From JAPOXR01 sp965116115 (GTDB taxonomy: Bacteria; Pseudomonadota; Alphaproteobacteria; Rhodobacterales; Rhodobacteraceae): a DNA stretch of 64,000 bases. The position numbers were made by a program, and so were the translations under genes. Positions 1-7,914 of this stretch are shown here, one piece after another. The first letter of the stretch is position 1, and every line of letters begins with the position of its first letter. The DNA lies in the NCBI GenBank assembly GCA_965116115.1, contig OZ220486.1, positions 2,542,001-2,606,000 of the forward strand, given 5' to 3'. Below the pieces are notes generated by a model. It was not told the origin of the DNA. It did not search any database and saw nothing but the letters and a program-made list of their open reading frames with translations.

Positions 1-140
1 ATCTGCCGCAGATACGCGATGCCCGTCGTCAGGCAGAATTTCTCGAAACTCTCGGTCACGTCTTCGTACGCCTCTTCGACGAGCGCGTTGATGTTCGAAA
101 CGCTGGCGGAGGCGCAGGGGAATGTGCTAATGGTCTTCAT
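1..140 (-). CDS. IS256-type (mutator) transposase, N-terminal fragment cut by window edge
   Basis: A reading frame starts at an ATG whose complement is at 138-140 and runs open off the left edge (46 codons visible). A purine-rich AAGGAAG lies about 6 bases upstream of the ATG, a good ribosome site. The visible protein (MKTISTFPCASAS...ESFEKFCLTTGIAYL) resembles the N-terminus of IS256-family transposases, in which a helical segment with an FEKFCL-like motif precedes the zinc-ribbon/RNase-H part. The DDE catalytic residues would lie outside the window, so intactness cannot be judged. The family call rests on pattern memory of a short stretch; an unrelated helical protein is possible. Confidence 0.45.
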   Translation of the reverse strand, partial: MKTISTFPCASASVSNINALVEEAYEDVTESFEKFCLTTGIAYLRQ

Positions 141-179
141 GGTGTTGCTTCCTTTTTCTTCAGAAAATCCCCGAGCTGA

Positions 180-449
180 TGCTCGGGGGCAGAGGCAACA
201 CCGCCCATATCAAATTCAACACCGATCGGGACATCCCCCTCAAGGAAACGCCTTGGCGCAATACAGCCGCGCATTTATGTGTGTCCAAGGCCAAGGCACG
301 ACGCGGAATTACAGGGAAGCATATGTCTGGGCAAGCAAGGCCGTCGAGCATGGCTTGCCGAAGCCGCCGAATATCGGGACCTGGCAGCTGAAACCCTTAG
401 ACCCAGAAAACTTGCCGAAGCCAGCGGCGCGCTGCCGAAATGTTGTTAA
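180..449 (+). pseudogene. Sel1-like repeat protein remnant, frameshifted
   Basis: Two adjacent frames encode the two halves of a Sel1-type tetratricopeptide-like repeat. In the first frame QGNALAQYS and NYREAYVWASKAVEHG (about 307-354) match the repeat's front half. The expected continuation LAEAAEYRDLAAETL appears in another frame from 354 onward and ends at a TAA at 447-449. Deletion of one base near 354 would explain the switch. No convincing start codon is visible and the upstream repeats look degenerate, so this is most simply a decayed gene next to the IS256-type fragment. A sequencing error is the main alternative for the frameshift itself. Sel1 proteins act as protein-protein interaction scaffolds. 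Confidence 0.5.
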
Positions 450-761
450 ATGCGCGCGGAAGCCAGCAGTCGGACACAGCGGGATTGATGGCGGAAGCGT
501 GTTCAGAGCAGGACAAGGAATGGTCCGTTCAGCGCCGGCAGAGTCTACAAGCGAGACGGGAAGAACGGCGCACTGCCGGGGCAAGCGCGTCAAACTGAAT
601 TCCCTCTATCCATTATTTCGATGATGACCGGCGATCAGGAGGGCGCACTATGATCCCTGCCGACGCCCGGCGGCGATTGAAACCGCCGTACCCCGGCGCT
701 TGACACATCACTTCAGACATTGTCCAAGACCGGCATCTTCACGCCGGGGACTGGAATCGCC
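450..761. other. gap without a recognisable gene; tiny ORF 650-703
   Basis: No recognisable gene. A 17-codon ORF (ATG 650, TGA 701-703) has a strong AGGAGG-like site seven bases upstream, and its ATG overlaps the TGA of an upstream open frame (CTATGA). It could be a leader peptide or coupling site for the doxX-like gene, but nothing in the peptide is recognised and chance is not excluded. Confidence 0.25.
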
Positions 762-1316
762 ATGCTCGCCATCTTCAACCGTATGGAACGCATCTTCGTT
801 CATGTCGAACGGGCGTCTTCGCGGTGGCTGCTGGCTTCGCTGGCCCGCTTGGTCTTCACCGCCACACTGGCTGTTTACTATTGGAAATCAGCCATGTCCA
901 AAATCGGGGACGGACTGTTGTCGCCCAGCGCTGGCGCATACGCGCAGATTTTTCCCAAGGCGATGGAGGCCGCGGGCTACAATCCGTCCGAACTGTCAGC
1001 GCTGCACACGCTGGTGGTTCTGGCGGCGACTTACGGAGAATTCGTTCTTCCGTTTCTCATCGTCACTGGATTGCTGACCCGGCTGGCGGCGTTGGGGATG
1101 GTCGGTTTTGTCTTTGTTCAGAGCATCGTGGACATCTACGGCCACGGTCTCGGCCCGGGAGACATCGGCAGCTGGTTTGACTCGGCGCCGGGATCATTGA
1201 TCCTGGATCAGCGCGCGTATTGGATTTTCCTGCTGCTGCTGATCGCGCTTAAAGGCGCCGGACCTGTCTCGATCGACCGTTTTCTGATCAGAGACGGACA
1301 CCCGGCCGGGAATTGA
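762..1316 (+). CDS. DoxX family membrane protein
   Basis: A 184-aa integral membrane protein with four hydrophobic segments: LVFTATLAVYYW, TLVVLAATYGEFVLPFLIV, ALGMVGFVFVQSI and the C-terminal IFLLLLIALKG. The spacing and the Ala/Gly-rich GLLTRLAALGM motif fit the DoxX/SURF4-like family, often found beside redox or metal-handling genes. The specific substrate or partner is unknown. The open frame reaches back to a TTG at 720, but ATG 762 (weak GGGACTGG upstream) or ATG 783 are better starts. It converges on thyX with only six bases between stop codons. DUF692 and DUF2063 genes, which accompany some DoxX proteins, are not visible here. Confidence 0.7.
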   Translation: MLAIFNRMERIFVHVERASSRWLLASLARLVFTATLAVYYWKSAMSKIGDGLLSPSAGAYAQIFPKAMEAAGYNPSELSALHTLVVLAATYGEFVLPFLIVTGLLTRLAALGMVGFVFVQSIVDIYGHGLGPGDIGSWFDSAPGSLILDQRAYWIFLLLLIALKGAGPVSIDRFLIRDGHPAGN

Positions 1317-1322
1317 TCCCCG

Positions 1323-2234
1323 TCAGGACTTATCCAGCGATTCATTGAATTCACGCCATTCTCTTGGCGACATTCCTGAAGTTTCCTGGCTTACGTCTCC
1401 GCCCGCGAGCATTGTCCGCAGACATGCCATCTGGACAGCCGAGAAATGCCCGCCTCCGGATTCATAGTCTTCAAACGCTTTCCACGCTGAAGGAACCCAG
1501 CGGCGGGTGATCCCGCCAATGACATCGGCATAAGCCCGGATCTCGAATTGGGCGTGATGGTCGGCTCGCAGCGAGATGAACCTGAACAAGTTGTGGAGGT
1601 CAATTTTCCAATACCATTGCGTATAGATATTCGCCGGCAGGATCATCCTGGCCAGTTCGCGCGCCAGTCCGGTCTGGCCCTCATCGGAGAGCATGTCCTC
1701 GTAGCGGCCATACGCAGCTGCGCAGTCAGCCTTCAGCGTTTCAATCACCCGCTCCGCCTCTTCAGGCGGCAGAACATCCCCCCTGCCCTGAGCATTCGCC
1801 GTCGATTGCGCAGCGAGATTGTCCGGTGCCGGAATGTAGAATTCCCGGTCCAGAATCGAGTAGCGCGCGGAATATTCATTGATATTGGCCGTCCGGTGCC
1901 GAATCCACTGCCTGGCCACGAATACAGGCAATTTGACGTGGAATTTGATTTCGCACATCTCGAAAGGAGTCGTATGGCGGTGACGCATCAGGTAGCGAAT
2001 CAGTCCCTCGTCGCCCCGGGATTTCTTCGTACCCGCGCCGTACGAAACACGCGCCGCCTGCACGATAGACGAGTCGTTGCCGAGATAGTCGACCACACGG
2101 ACGAACCCGTGATCCAGAACCGGCTGGATATCGTAAAGAATGTCCTCCAGACCTTGGCTGACGGCCCGCCGCGTCAGGCTGGTTTCCGCCCGCTGCGCCT
2201 TGATCCGCTTCGCATTTTCAGGACTCACGGCCAT
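1323..2234 (-). CDS. thyX: flavin-dependent thymidylate synthase ThyX
   Basis: Makes dTMP from dUMP using FAD, NADPH and methylenetetrahydrofolate, replacing ThyA. The 303-aa product carries the ThyX signature RHRTANINEYSARYS in the middle, followed by the conserved FYIP segment, and near the C-terminus the QWYWKIDLHNLFRFISLR block typical of alphaproteobacterial ThyX. The start is set at the ATG at 2234 because GAGG lies five bases upstream and homologues begin MxxSPE; an in-frame TTG at 2249 would add five residues. It is divergent from gloA, with about 140 bp between starts. No ThyA-like gene is seen in the window. Confidence 0.95.
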   Translation of the reverse strand: MAVSPENAKRIKAQRAETSLTRRAVSQGLEDILYDIQPVLDHGFVRVVDYLGNDSSIVQAARVSYGAGTKKSRGDEGLIRYLMRHRHTTPFEMCEIKFHVKLPVFVARQWIRHRTANINEYSARYSILDREFYIPAPDNLAAQSTANAQGRGDVLPPEEAERVIETLKADCAAAYGRYEDMLSDEGQTGLARELARMILPANIYTQWYWKIDLHNLFRFISLRADHHAQFEIRAYADVIGGITRRWVPSAWKAFEDYESGGGHFSAVQMACLRTMLAGGDVSQETSGMSPREWREFNESLDKS

Positions 2235-2377
2235 CTTCACCTCAATCAATTCCCCGGCGCGGCGTTATGAACATTCCTGAAGCCGCGGACGCCGCCGCCT
2301 CGCCCGCGTTGCCTGATCGGCGCAGATCTGCTAACTGGACGCCGGAAGCCGATGTCAGGATGACGAAAGGATACGTA

Positions 2378-2806
2378 ATGAGCCTCAAATATCTGCACAC
2401 CATGGTGCGTGTTCTTGATTTAGAAAAATCCATTGCGTTCTACAATTTGCTCGGCCTGACGGAAACCCGCCGCACGGACAACGAGGGAGGCCGCTTCACA
2501 CTGGTTTTTCTGGCGCCGCCGGACCAACCGGAATGCCCGCTCGAACTGACATTCAACTGGGACGGCGATGAGGGGCTTCCGTCTGACAGCCGCCATTTCG
2601 GCCACCTCGCCTACGAAGTCGACAACATCTACGAGACTTGCCGGCGGCTGATGGACGACGGCGTCACAATCAGCCGGCCGCCCCGCGACGGCCATATGGC
2701 TTTCGTGCGGTCGCCGGACAATGTGTCAATCGAGCTGCTGCAAAAGGGCGAATCACTCCCTGCGGCAGAGCCGTGGGCAAGCATGCCGAACACCGGCATT
2801 TGGTGA
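2378..2806 (+). CDS. gloA: lactoylglutathione lyase (glyoxalase I)
   Basis: Isomerises the hemithioacetal of methylglyoxal and glutathione to S-lactoylglutathione in the cytosol. The 142-aa protein has two beta-alpha-beta-beta-beta modules, with the four metal ligands in place: His in YLHTMVRV, Glu in LELTFNW, His in FGHLAYEVD and Glu in VSIELLQ. This fits the short, probably Ni(II)-type bacterial enzyme. The open frame extends upstream to 2267, but ATG 2378 has AAAGGA six bases before it and matches the usual N-terminus, so the longer start is rejected. Beyond the stop come about 230 bp without a gene before the tmRNA locus. Confidence 0.9.
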   Translation: MSLKYLHTMVRVLDLEKSIAFYNLLGLTETRRTDNEGGRFTLVFLAPPDQPECPLELTFNWDGDEGLPSDSRHFGHLAYEVDNIYETCRRLMDDGVTISRPPRDGHMAFVRSPDNVSIELLQKGESLPAAEPWASMPNTGIW

Positions 2807-3029
2807 TTCGGTAATTGCTGCGCTCTCCTGACCCGCAGCCCTGATTCAAAAGTTTTTCCCCGCCGCTGCGGTGCCCGGCGCCTTAACGATACGGACAAGA
2901 CTCCGAATTCCGGGAGCTGTTCGACGCAAAAGTGTTGCGATTATGCAATTTTCACAGGATTCCTCCGCCGCAAGACCGCCGATGCGGAATAAAGGCTTGA
3001 TATTGACGCGCCGCAATGCTAGTTGTTGA

Positions 3030-3310
3030 ATCAGTTCCTTCGGGAAATATGGCGATAAAGGCGCGCGGAATAAACGGATCGGACCCGGGGGCGGTACCCG
3101 GCGGCTCCACCAGAACTTCATCATTGGCGAAGTCCATGGGGCCGAAACAGGATCGACGAACGCGTAAAGGCGGCAGCTTTCGCTCGGTGGGGAACCGCCG
3201 TTATCGGTCCAGACTGCACAATTGCCAATGACAATCGTGCTCCGCTTGCCCTCGCTGCGTAAGCCAGCGCGGAAACGCGGAACTATCAGTCCGGCGTCCT
3301 AGCACACGCC
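3030..3310 (+). ncRNA. ssrA: two-piece (circularly permuted) transfer-messenger RNA
   Basis: Rescues stalled ribosomes and adds a degradation tag. The acceptor piece comes first: T-stem CCGGG/CCCGG at 3085-3089/3097-3101 with a 7-nt loop, then acceptor strand CGGCTCC at 3102-3108 and ACCA ending at 3112. After 25 intervening bases, the coding piece starts with GGGGCCG at 3138-3144, which pairs with 3102-3108 (one G-U). The tag ORF at 3224-3262 reads ANDNRAPLALAA-stop, an alphaproteobacterial-type tag with the ALAA end recognised by ClpXP. The T-loop (GGCGGTA) differs from the usual TTCRANY. The outer ends (5' of about 3030 and 3' of about 3300) are estimates. sspB follows about 80 bp downstream. 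Confidence 0.9.
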
Positions 3311-3388
3311 GGCGGGGTCTGCAGGCACCCGGCAACATAAGCCTGCATTTCTTTTGTCCGGAAAACGGCATATTAATGCGTCGGGCCG

Positions 3389-3883
3389 ATGAGAGATTCT
3401 TCCGTGAAAGCCATAAATTATCCGGAAATCATAGCCGAAGCCATCCGCGGAGCGGTCGCGGCTGTCCTGAGGTCCGTCGAAGATGACGGGCTTCCCGAAG
3501 CCAACCATTTCATCATGACGTTCCGCACCGATCATCCGGGCTCCGATATCCCTGACCGGCTGCGGAAGGACCACCCCCGTGAGATGCGGATCATCATGCA
3601 GCACTGGTTCAAAAACCTGACTGTCGGCGAAGCGGGTTTCTGGGTGACCTTGAGTTTCAACAACACTCCGGAGACCATCTATGTGCCCTTCTCCGCGCTG
3701 ACGGACTTCGCGGATCCCGGAGCCGGCGTACAGTTCAAGTTTCTGCCGGCGGATTCCAGAGGGAAATCAACCGGCGGCGGCGCGGCTGATGACCTGAAAG
3801 CCGAAGACGGCCAGACGCAGCAGCAGGATCCGCCTGCCGCGCCGGCGCAGGTCTTGAGTTTGGAAAAATTCCGCAAAAAATGA
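3389..3883 (+). CDS. sspB: SspB-family ClpXP adaptor
   Basis: SspB tethers ssrA-tagged proteins to ClpX. The 164-aa protein has the alphaproteobacterial core: the INYPEIIAEAIRGAV helix, HFIMTFRTDHPG, REMRIIMQHWF and a beta segment ending VPFSALTDFADP. After residue about 120 comes a low-complexity Gly/Asp/Gln/Pro linker and a short C-terminal tail (VLSLEKFRKK), as expected for the ClpX-binding tail. The start is the ATG at 3389; a GTG at 3404 is an alternative. Its position just downstream of ssrA places adaptor and tag RNA side by side. The stop overlaps the first in-frame ATG of the fumC frame, so the two may be co-transcribed. Confidence 0.9.
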   Translation: MRDSSVKAINYPEIIAEAIRGAVAAVLRSVEDDGLPEANHFIMTFRTDHPGSDIPDRLRKDHPREMRIIMQHWFKNLTVGEAGFWVTLSFNNTPETIYVPFSALTDFADPGAGVQFKFLPADSRGKSTGGGAADDLKAEDGQTQQQDPPAAPAQVLSLEKFRKK

Positions 3884-3933
3884 ACGCGCCGCTGGAAAAC
3901 GGCCCCGGACGGGATCGCTCACGGGAGAATGAA

Positions 3934-5328
3934 ATGGTCGGCACAAGAACCGAAACAGACAGTTTTGGACCGATCGAGGTTCCGGCTGATCGCTACTGGG
4001 GCGCACAGACCCAGAGGTCGCTGAAAAACTTCCCGATCGGCTGGGAAAAACAGCCGCTGTCTCTGATCCGCGCTCTGGGGCTGATCAAACACGCCGCGGC
4101 GCTCGTCAATATGGAATTCGGACTTCTGGATTCCGGCATCGGCCGCGCTATCGCCGAGAGCGCGGATGAAGTCGCTGCCGGGAAACTGGACAGCCACTTC
4201 CCGCTGGCCGTCTGGCAAACTGGCTCGGGCACGCAGTCCAATATGAATGCCAATGAGGTCGTCGCGAACCGGGCCATCGAAAAACTCGGCGGTGAAATCG
4301 GAACGAAATCCCCGGTCCACCCCAACGATCACGTCAATCTCTGCCAGTCGTCGAACGACACGTTTCCCACCGCGATGCATATTGCGGTGGTCCTTGACGC
4401 GATAAACAATCTGCTGCCGGAGCTGCGCCTTCTTGAACAGGCGCTGGGCCGCAAACAGGAAGAGTTTTCCGGCATTATCAAGATCGGCCGGACTCATACG
4501 CAGGATGCGACTCCATTGACACTCGGCCAAGTGTTTTCAGGCTACCGGACACAGATTGATCTGGGTTACAAGAGAATCATGACAGCGCTGAGAAATGTCT
4601 ACCCGCTTGCCCAAGGCGGCACCGCGGTTGGAACCGGCCTGAATTCAAGAGAAGGCTGGGCAGAACGTTTCGCCGAGAAAATCGCGGAATTCACCGGTCT
4701 GCCCTTCAGCACTTCGGCCAACAAGTTCGAGTCGCTGGCCGCGCATGACGCGCTGGTGGAAATGTCCGGCGCACTGAAAACCGTCGCGGCATCGGTCTTT
4801 AAGATCGCCAACGACATCAGGCTGCTCGCCTCCGGCCCAAGATGCGGCATCGGCGAGTTGCTGCTTCCGGAAAACGAGCCCGGATCGTCGATCATGCCCG
4901 GCAAGGTCAACCCGACCCAGACTGAGGCTGTCACCCAGGTCTGCGCACAGATCATGGGCAATGACGCCGCCGTCGGATTCGCCGGCAGCCAGGGACATTT
5001 TGAACTCAATGTCTACAAGCCTATGATCGCCTACAACGTTCTTCAATCAATACAGCTGCTCGGCGACTCCGCTTCCGCGTTCACCGGGAACTGCGTGGCC
5101 GGGATACAGGCGAACCGCGTCCGCATCGAATCGCTCCTGAATCAGTCGCTCATGCTTGTCACCGCTTTGGCTCCGGAAATCGGTTACGACAATGCGGCGA
5201 AGGTCGCGAAGGAAGCTCACCGGAACGGCACCACGCTCAAGGAAGAAGCGGTGCGGCTCGGATACGTCAGTGACGCCGCGTTTGATGACATCGTCAGGGC
5301 GGAAAACATGATCGGCCCGGCCAAATGA
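3934..5328 (+). CDS. fumC: class II fumarate hydratase
   Basis: Interconverts fumarate and malate in the TCA cycle; iron-independent homotetramer. The 464-aa protein shows the superfamily blocks in order: TGSGTQSNMNANEV, SSNDTFPTAMHIA, GRTHTQDATPLTLGQ and the signature GSSIMPGKVNPTQTE, so the catalytic Ser loop and His are present. The frame opens at 3880, overlapping sspB's stop, but ATG 3934 has GGGAGA six bases upstream and gives the family's usual N-terminus (TETDSFGPIEVPADRYWGAQT), so it is preferred. A strong hairpin terminator follows the stop. Confidence 0.96.
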   Translation: MVGTRTETDSFGPIEVPADRYWGAQTQRSLKNFPIGWEKQPLSLIRALGLIKHAAALVNMEFGLLDSGIGRAIAESADEVAAGKLDSHFPLAVWQTGSGTQSNMNANEVVANRAIEKLGGEIGTKSPVHPNDHVNLCQSSNDTFPTAMHIAVVLDAINNLLPELRLLEQALGRKQEEFSGIIKIGRTHTQDATPLTLGQVFSGYRTQIDLGYKRIMTALRNVYPLAQGGTAVGTGLNSREGWAERFAEKIAEFTGLPFSTSANKFESLAAHDALVEMSGALKTVAASVFKIANDIRLLASGPRCGIGELLLPENEPGSSIMPGKVNPTQTEAVTQVCAQIMGNDAAVGFAGSQGHFELNVYKPMIAYNVLQSIQLLGDSASAFTGNCVAGIQANRVRIESLLNQSLMLVTALAPEIGYDNAAKVAKEAHRNGTTLKEEAVRLGYVSDAAFDDIVRAENMIGPAK

Positions 5329-5335
5329 GCCGCAG

Positions 5336-5372
5336 CGGCAGCCCGCCGGCCATCGGCTGCCGCGGGTTTTTC
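5336..5372 (+). terminator. rho-independent terminator after fumC
   Basis: Stem CGGCAGCC (5336-5343) pairs perfectly with GGCTGCCG (5355-5362) across an 11-base loop, followed by CGGG and a run of five T at 5367-5371. It lies eight bases after the fumC stop and separates fumC from the dehydrogenase pair. Confidence 0.8.
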
Positions 5373-5385
5373 CACCAATGGATCC

Positions 5386-7890
5386 GTGTTATGCGCGTTT
5401 GCGCGCGCGGGAACGCGCATTCCGGAATCGGGGGCTGAACTGGCGGAGATCCCCTCTTCGGCCCGTGTGGTGGTGATCGGCGGCGGCGCTGTCGGCGCCT
5501 CGTGCCTTTACCATTTGGCCAAGGCCGGCTGGACCGATTGCCTTCTGCTTGAAAAGAATGAACTGACCGCCGGCTCAACATGGCACGCGGCGGGAAACGT
5601 ACCGACATTCTCCTCAAGCTGGTCGGTGATGAATGTGCAGCGCTGCTCCGCCGAACTTTACCGAAAGCTCGGACAGGAAGTTGATTACCCGATCAACTAC
5701 CATGTGACGGGATCGATCCGGCTGGCGCATTCCGAGGAGCGCATGCAGGAGTTCCGGCGCGCCGCCGGCATGGGACGGTATCAGGGAATCGATATTGAGA
5801 TCATCGGTCCGGAAGAAATCCGGAGCCGTTATCCGTTCATTGAAACGCACGATCTTGAAGGTGCGCTCTACGATCCCTGCGACGGCGATATCGACCCGGC
5901 GCAACTGACGCAGGCGCTGGCGAAAGGCGCCCGGGACCTCGGCGCTCAAATCCGCCGCAATATCACCGTCACGAGCATCACGCGGCGGAACGGCGAATGG
6001 TCCGTTCACACGCCGGACGCTGACATCCGCTGCGAGACCATTGTCAATGCCGCCGGGTATTATGCGCAGAGGGTCGGCGAATTCTTCAAGCCGTTCGGCG
6101 GCCGGACGGTGCCGATGGCGGTGATGGAGCACCAGTATATGCTGACGGCTGAAATACCGGAACTCTCAGCCTGGTCGGAACGGGAAGGACGGAAACTGCC
6201 GCTGCTTCGCGATGTCGACATCTCCTATTACCTCCGCCAAGAAAAATCCGGCCTGAATCTCGGGCCGTACGAGCGTGATTGCCGTGTCCGCTGGGCCAGC
6301 CCCAAAGACCCGCTGCCGGAGGATTTTTCGTTTCAGCTGTTCGCCGACGATATCGACCGGCTCGATACGTACATTGAAGACGCGATGGCGCGCGTTCCGC
6401 TTCTGAAGACAGCCGGAATTTCAAAGGTGATCAACGGGCCGATTCCCTACGCGCCGGACGGACTGCCGCTAATCGGTCCGATGCCGGGCGTGGAAAACGC
6501 TTTTGAAGCCTGTGTCTTCACGTTCGGAATCGCACAGGCCGGCGGCGCGGGCAAAGTTCTGGCGGAATGGGTTACCGAAGGGCATACTGAATGGGACATG
6601 TGGTCCTGCGATCCCCGTCGCTTCACCGGCCATGCCGACGCCGATTATTGCCGGGCCAAGGCGGCTGAAACCTACGGTCACGAATATGCGATGCATTTCC
6701 CGCGGCAAGAATGGCCCGCGGGACGAGGCAGGAAACTTTCGCCCGTCCACGACAAACTGACGGCGCTCGGGGGCCGGATGGGAGCCTATAACGGCTGGGA
6801 GCGCGTTAACTGGTTCGCGCTGCCTGGAGATGATGTCGGTGAGGCCGCAACCCGGACATGGAACCGCGCGGGTCCGTGGGAAAGGCGCATCCGCGAAGAA
6901 TGCCTAGCGGTGCAAAACGGCGTCGGTATTCTGGATCTGCCTGGTTTCGCGCGCTTTTCTGTTCAAGGGGACGGAGCCGCTGACTGGCTGGACTCGCTGA
7001 TCGCCGGACAGCTTCCGCGATCCGGGCGGATGAATCTGGCTTACTTTCCCGACTCCCGTGGGCGCATCGTGACTGAAATGTCCGTCATGCGGGACGGGCC
7101 GGAATCATTCACTCTGATCACTGCCAGCGCGGCTCAGTGGCATGATCTTGAAGCGCTGACACGCTCGCTGCCGGCCGGCGGCTCGATTGAGGTTCGGGAT
7201 TTGACGGCTGACATATCGACGCTCGCCATTTCCGGCCCCAAGTCGCGGGATCTGCTGAGCGGACTCACGGATGCCGATCTGTCTTTGCCTTGGATGAGCG
7301 TCCAGCGGGCGCGGCTGGCAGGGCGGGAAGTGACTCTGGCGCGGATCAGTTACGCCGGCGAGCTCGGATGGGAGGCGCATGCCGGACCTCACGACATTCC
7401 GGCGGTTTACGATGCGGTCATCGGCGCCGGCGCCAAGCCATTCGGCATGTGGGCGCTGGACTCTCTGCGCATTGAGAAAGGATACCGAAGCTGGAAAGGC
7501 GATCTTTCGTCGGACTATTCCCTTTTCGAGGCAGGCCTCGGACGATTCGTCCGGCTCGGAAAACGCAGCGGATTCCCCGGCAAACAAGCCCTTGGGCTTG
7601 AGCGGCGGCGCGGCAGCGCCAAGCGGTTCGTGACGATGACTGTGGATACGGGAGACTGTGACGCGCATTACATGTCCACCATATGGAAAAACGGACGTAT
7701 TGTAGGAGAAGTCACCTCAGGGGCCTGGGGATACCGTGTCGGAAAATCCATTGCCCTCGGATATCTCCGGACCGATCTGGCAGAGGAAGGAACCGAAGTC
7801 GACATCGAAATCTACGGCGATCCGCGTCCGGCCAAGGTGCAGGCGGATCAGGCGCTGTGGGATCCCCGCAACCTGCGTCTCAAAAATTGA
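5386..7890 (+). CDS. FAD-dependent dehydrogenase with GcvT domain (dimethylglycine/sarcosine dehydrogenase family), first copy
   Basis: Two-domain flavoenzyme of about 830 aa. The N-terminal DAO fold begins with the dinucleotide motif VVVIGGGAVGAS (about residue 28) and carries STWHAAG, whose His is the covalent FAD attachment site in dimethylglycine dehydrogenase. A middle FAO_M segment and a C-terminal GcvT/aminomethyltransferase domain (from about residue 440, with ISYAGELGWE) follow, consistent with transfer of the C1 unit to tetrahydrofolate. The exact methylated amine is not determinable. The only in-frame start near the family's N-terminus is GTG 5386, with a weak ribosome site. It lies 24 bp upstream of a paralogue, suggesting one operon. 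Confidence 0.88.
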   Translation: MLCAFARAGTRIPESGAELAEIPSSARVVVIGGGAVGASCLYHLAKAGWTDCLLLEKNELTAGSTWHAAGNVPTFSSSWSVMNVQRCSAELYRKLGQEVDYPINYHVTGSIRLAHSEERMQEFRRAAGMGRYQGIDIEIIGPEEIRSRYPFIETHDLEGALYDPCDGDIDPAQLTQALAKGARDLGAQIRRNITVTSITRRNGEWSVHTPDADIRCETIVNAAGYYAQRVGEFFKPFGGRTVPMAVMEHQYMLTAEIPELSAWSEREGRKLPLLRDVDISYYLRQEKSGLNLGPYERDCRVRWASPKDPLPEDFSFQLFADDIDRLDTYIEDAMARVPLLKTAGISKVINGPIPYAPDGLPLIGPMPGVENAFEACVFTFGIAQAGGAGKVLAEWVTEGHTEWDMWSCDPRRFTGHADADYCRAKAAETYGHEYAMHFPRQEWPAGRGRKLSPVHDKLTALGGRMGAYNGWERVNWFALPGDDVGEAATRTWNRAGPWERRIREECLAVQNGVGILDLPGFARFSVQGDGAADWLDSLIAGQLPRSGRMNLAYFPDSRGRIVTEMSVMRDGPESFTLITASAAQWHDLEALTRSLPAGGSIEVRDLTADISTLAISGPKSRDLLSGLTDADLSLPWMSVQRARLAGREVTLARISYAGELGWEAHAGPHDIPAVYDAVIGAGAKPFGMWALDSLRIEKGYRSWKGDLSSDYSLFEAGLGRFVRLGKRSGFPGKQALGLERRRGSAKRFVTMTVDTGDCDAHYMSTIWKNGRIVGEVTSGAWGYRVGKSIALGYLRTDLAEEGTEVDIEIYGDPRPAKVQADQALWDPRNLRLKN

Positions 7891-7914
7891 ACCCGGCAGA
7901 AAGGCGGCGTCTTG

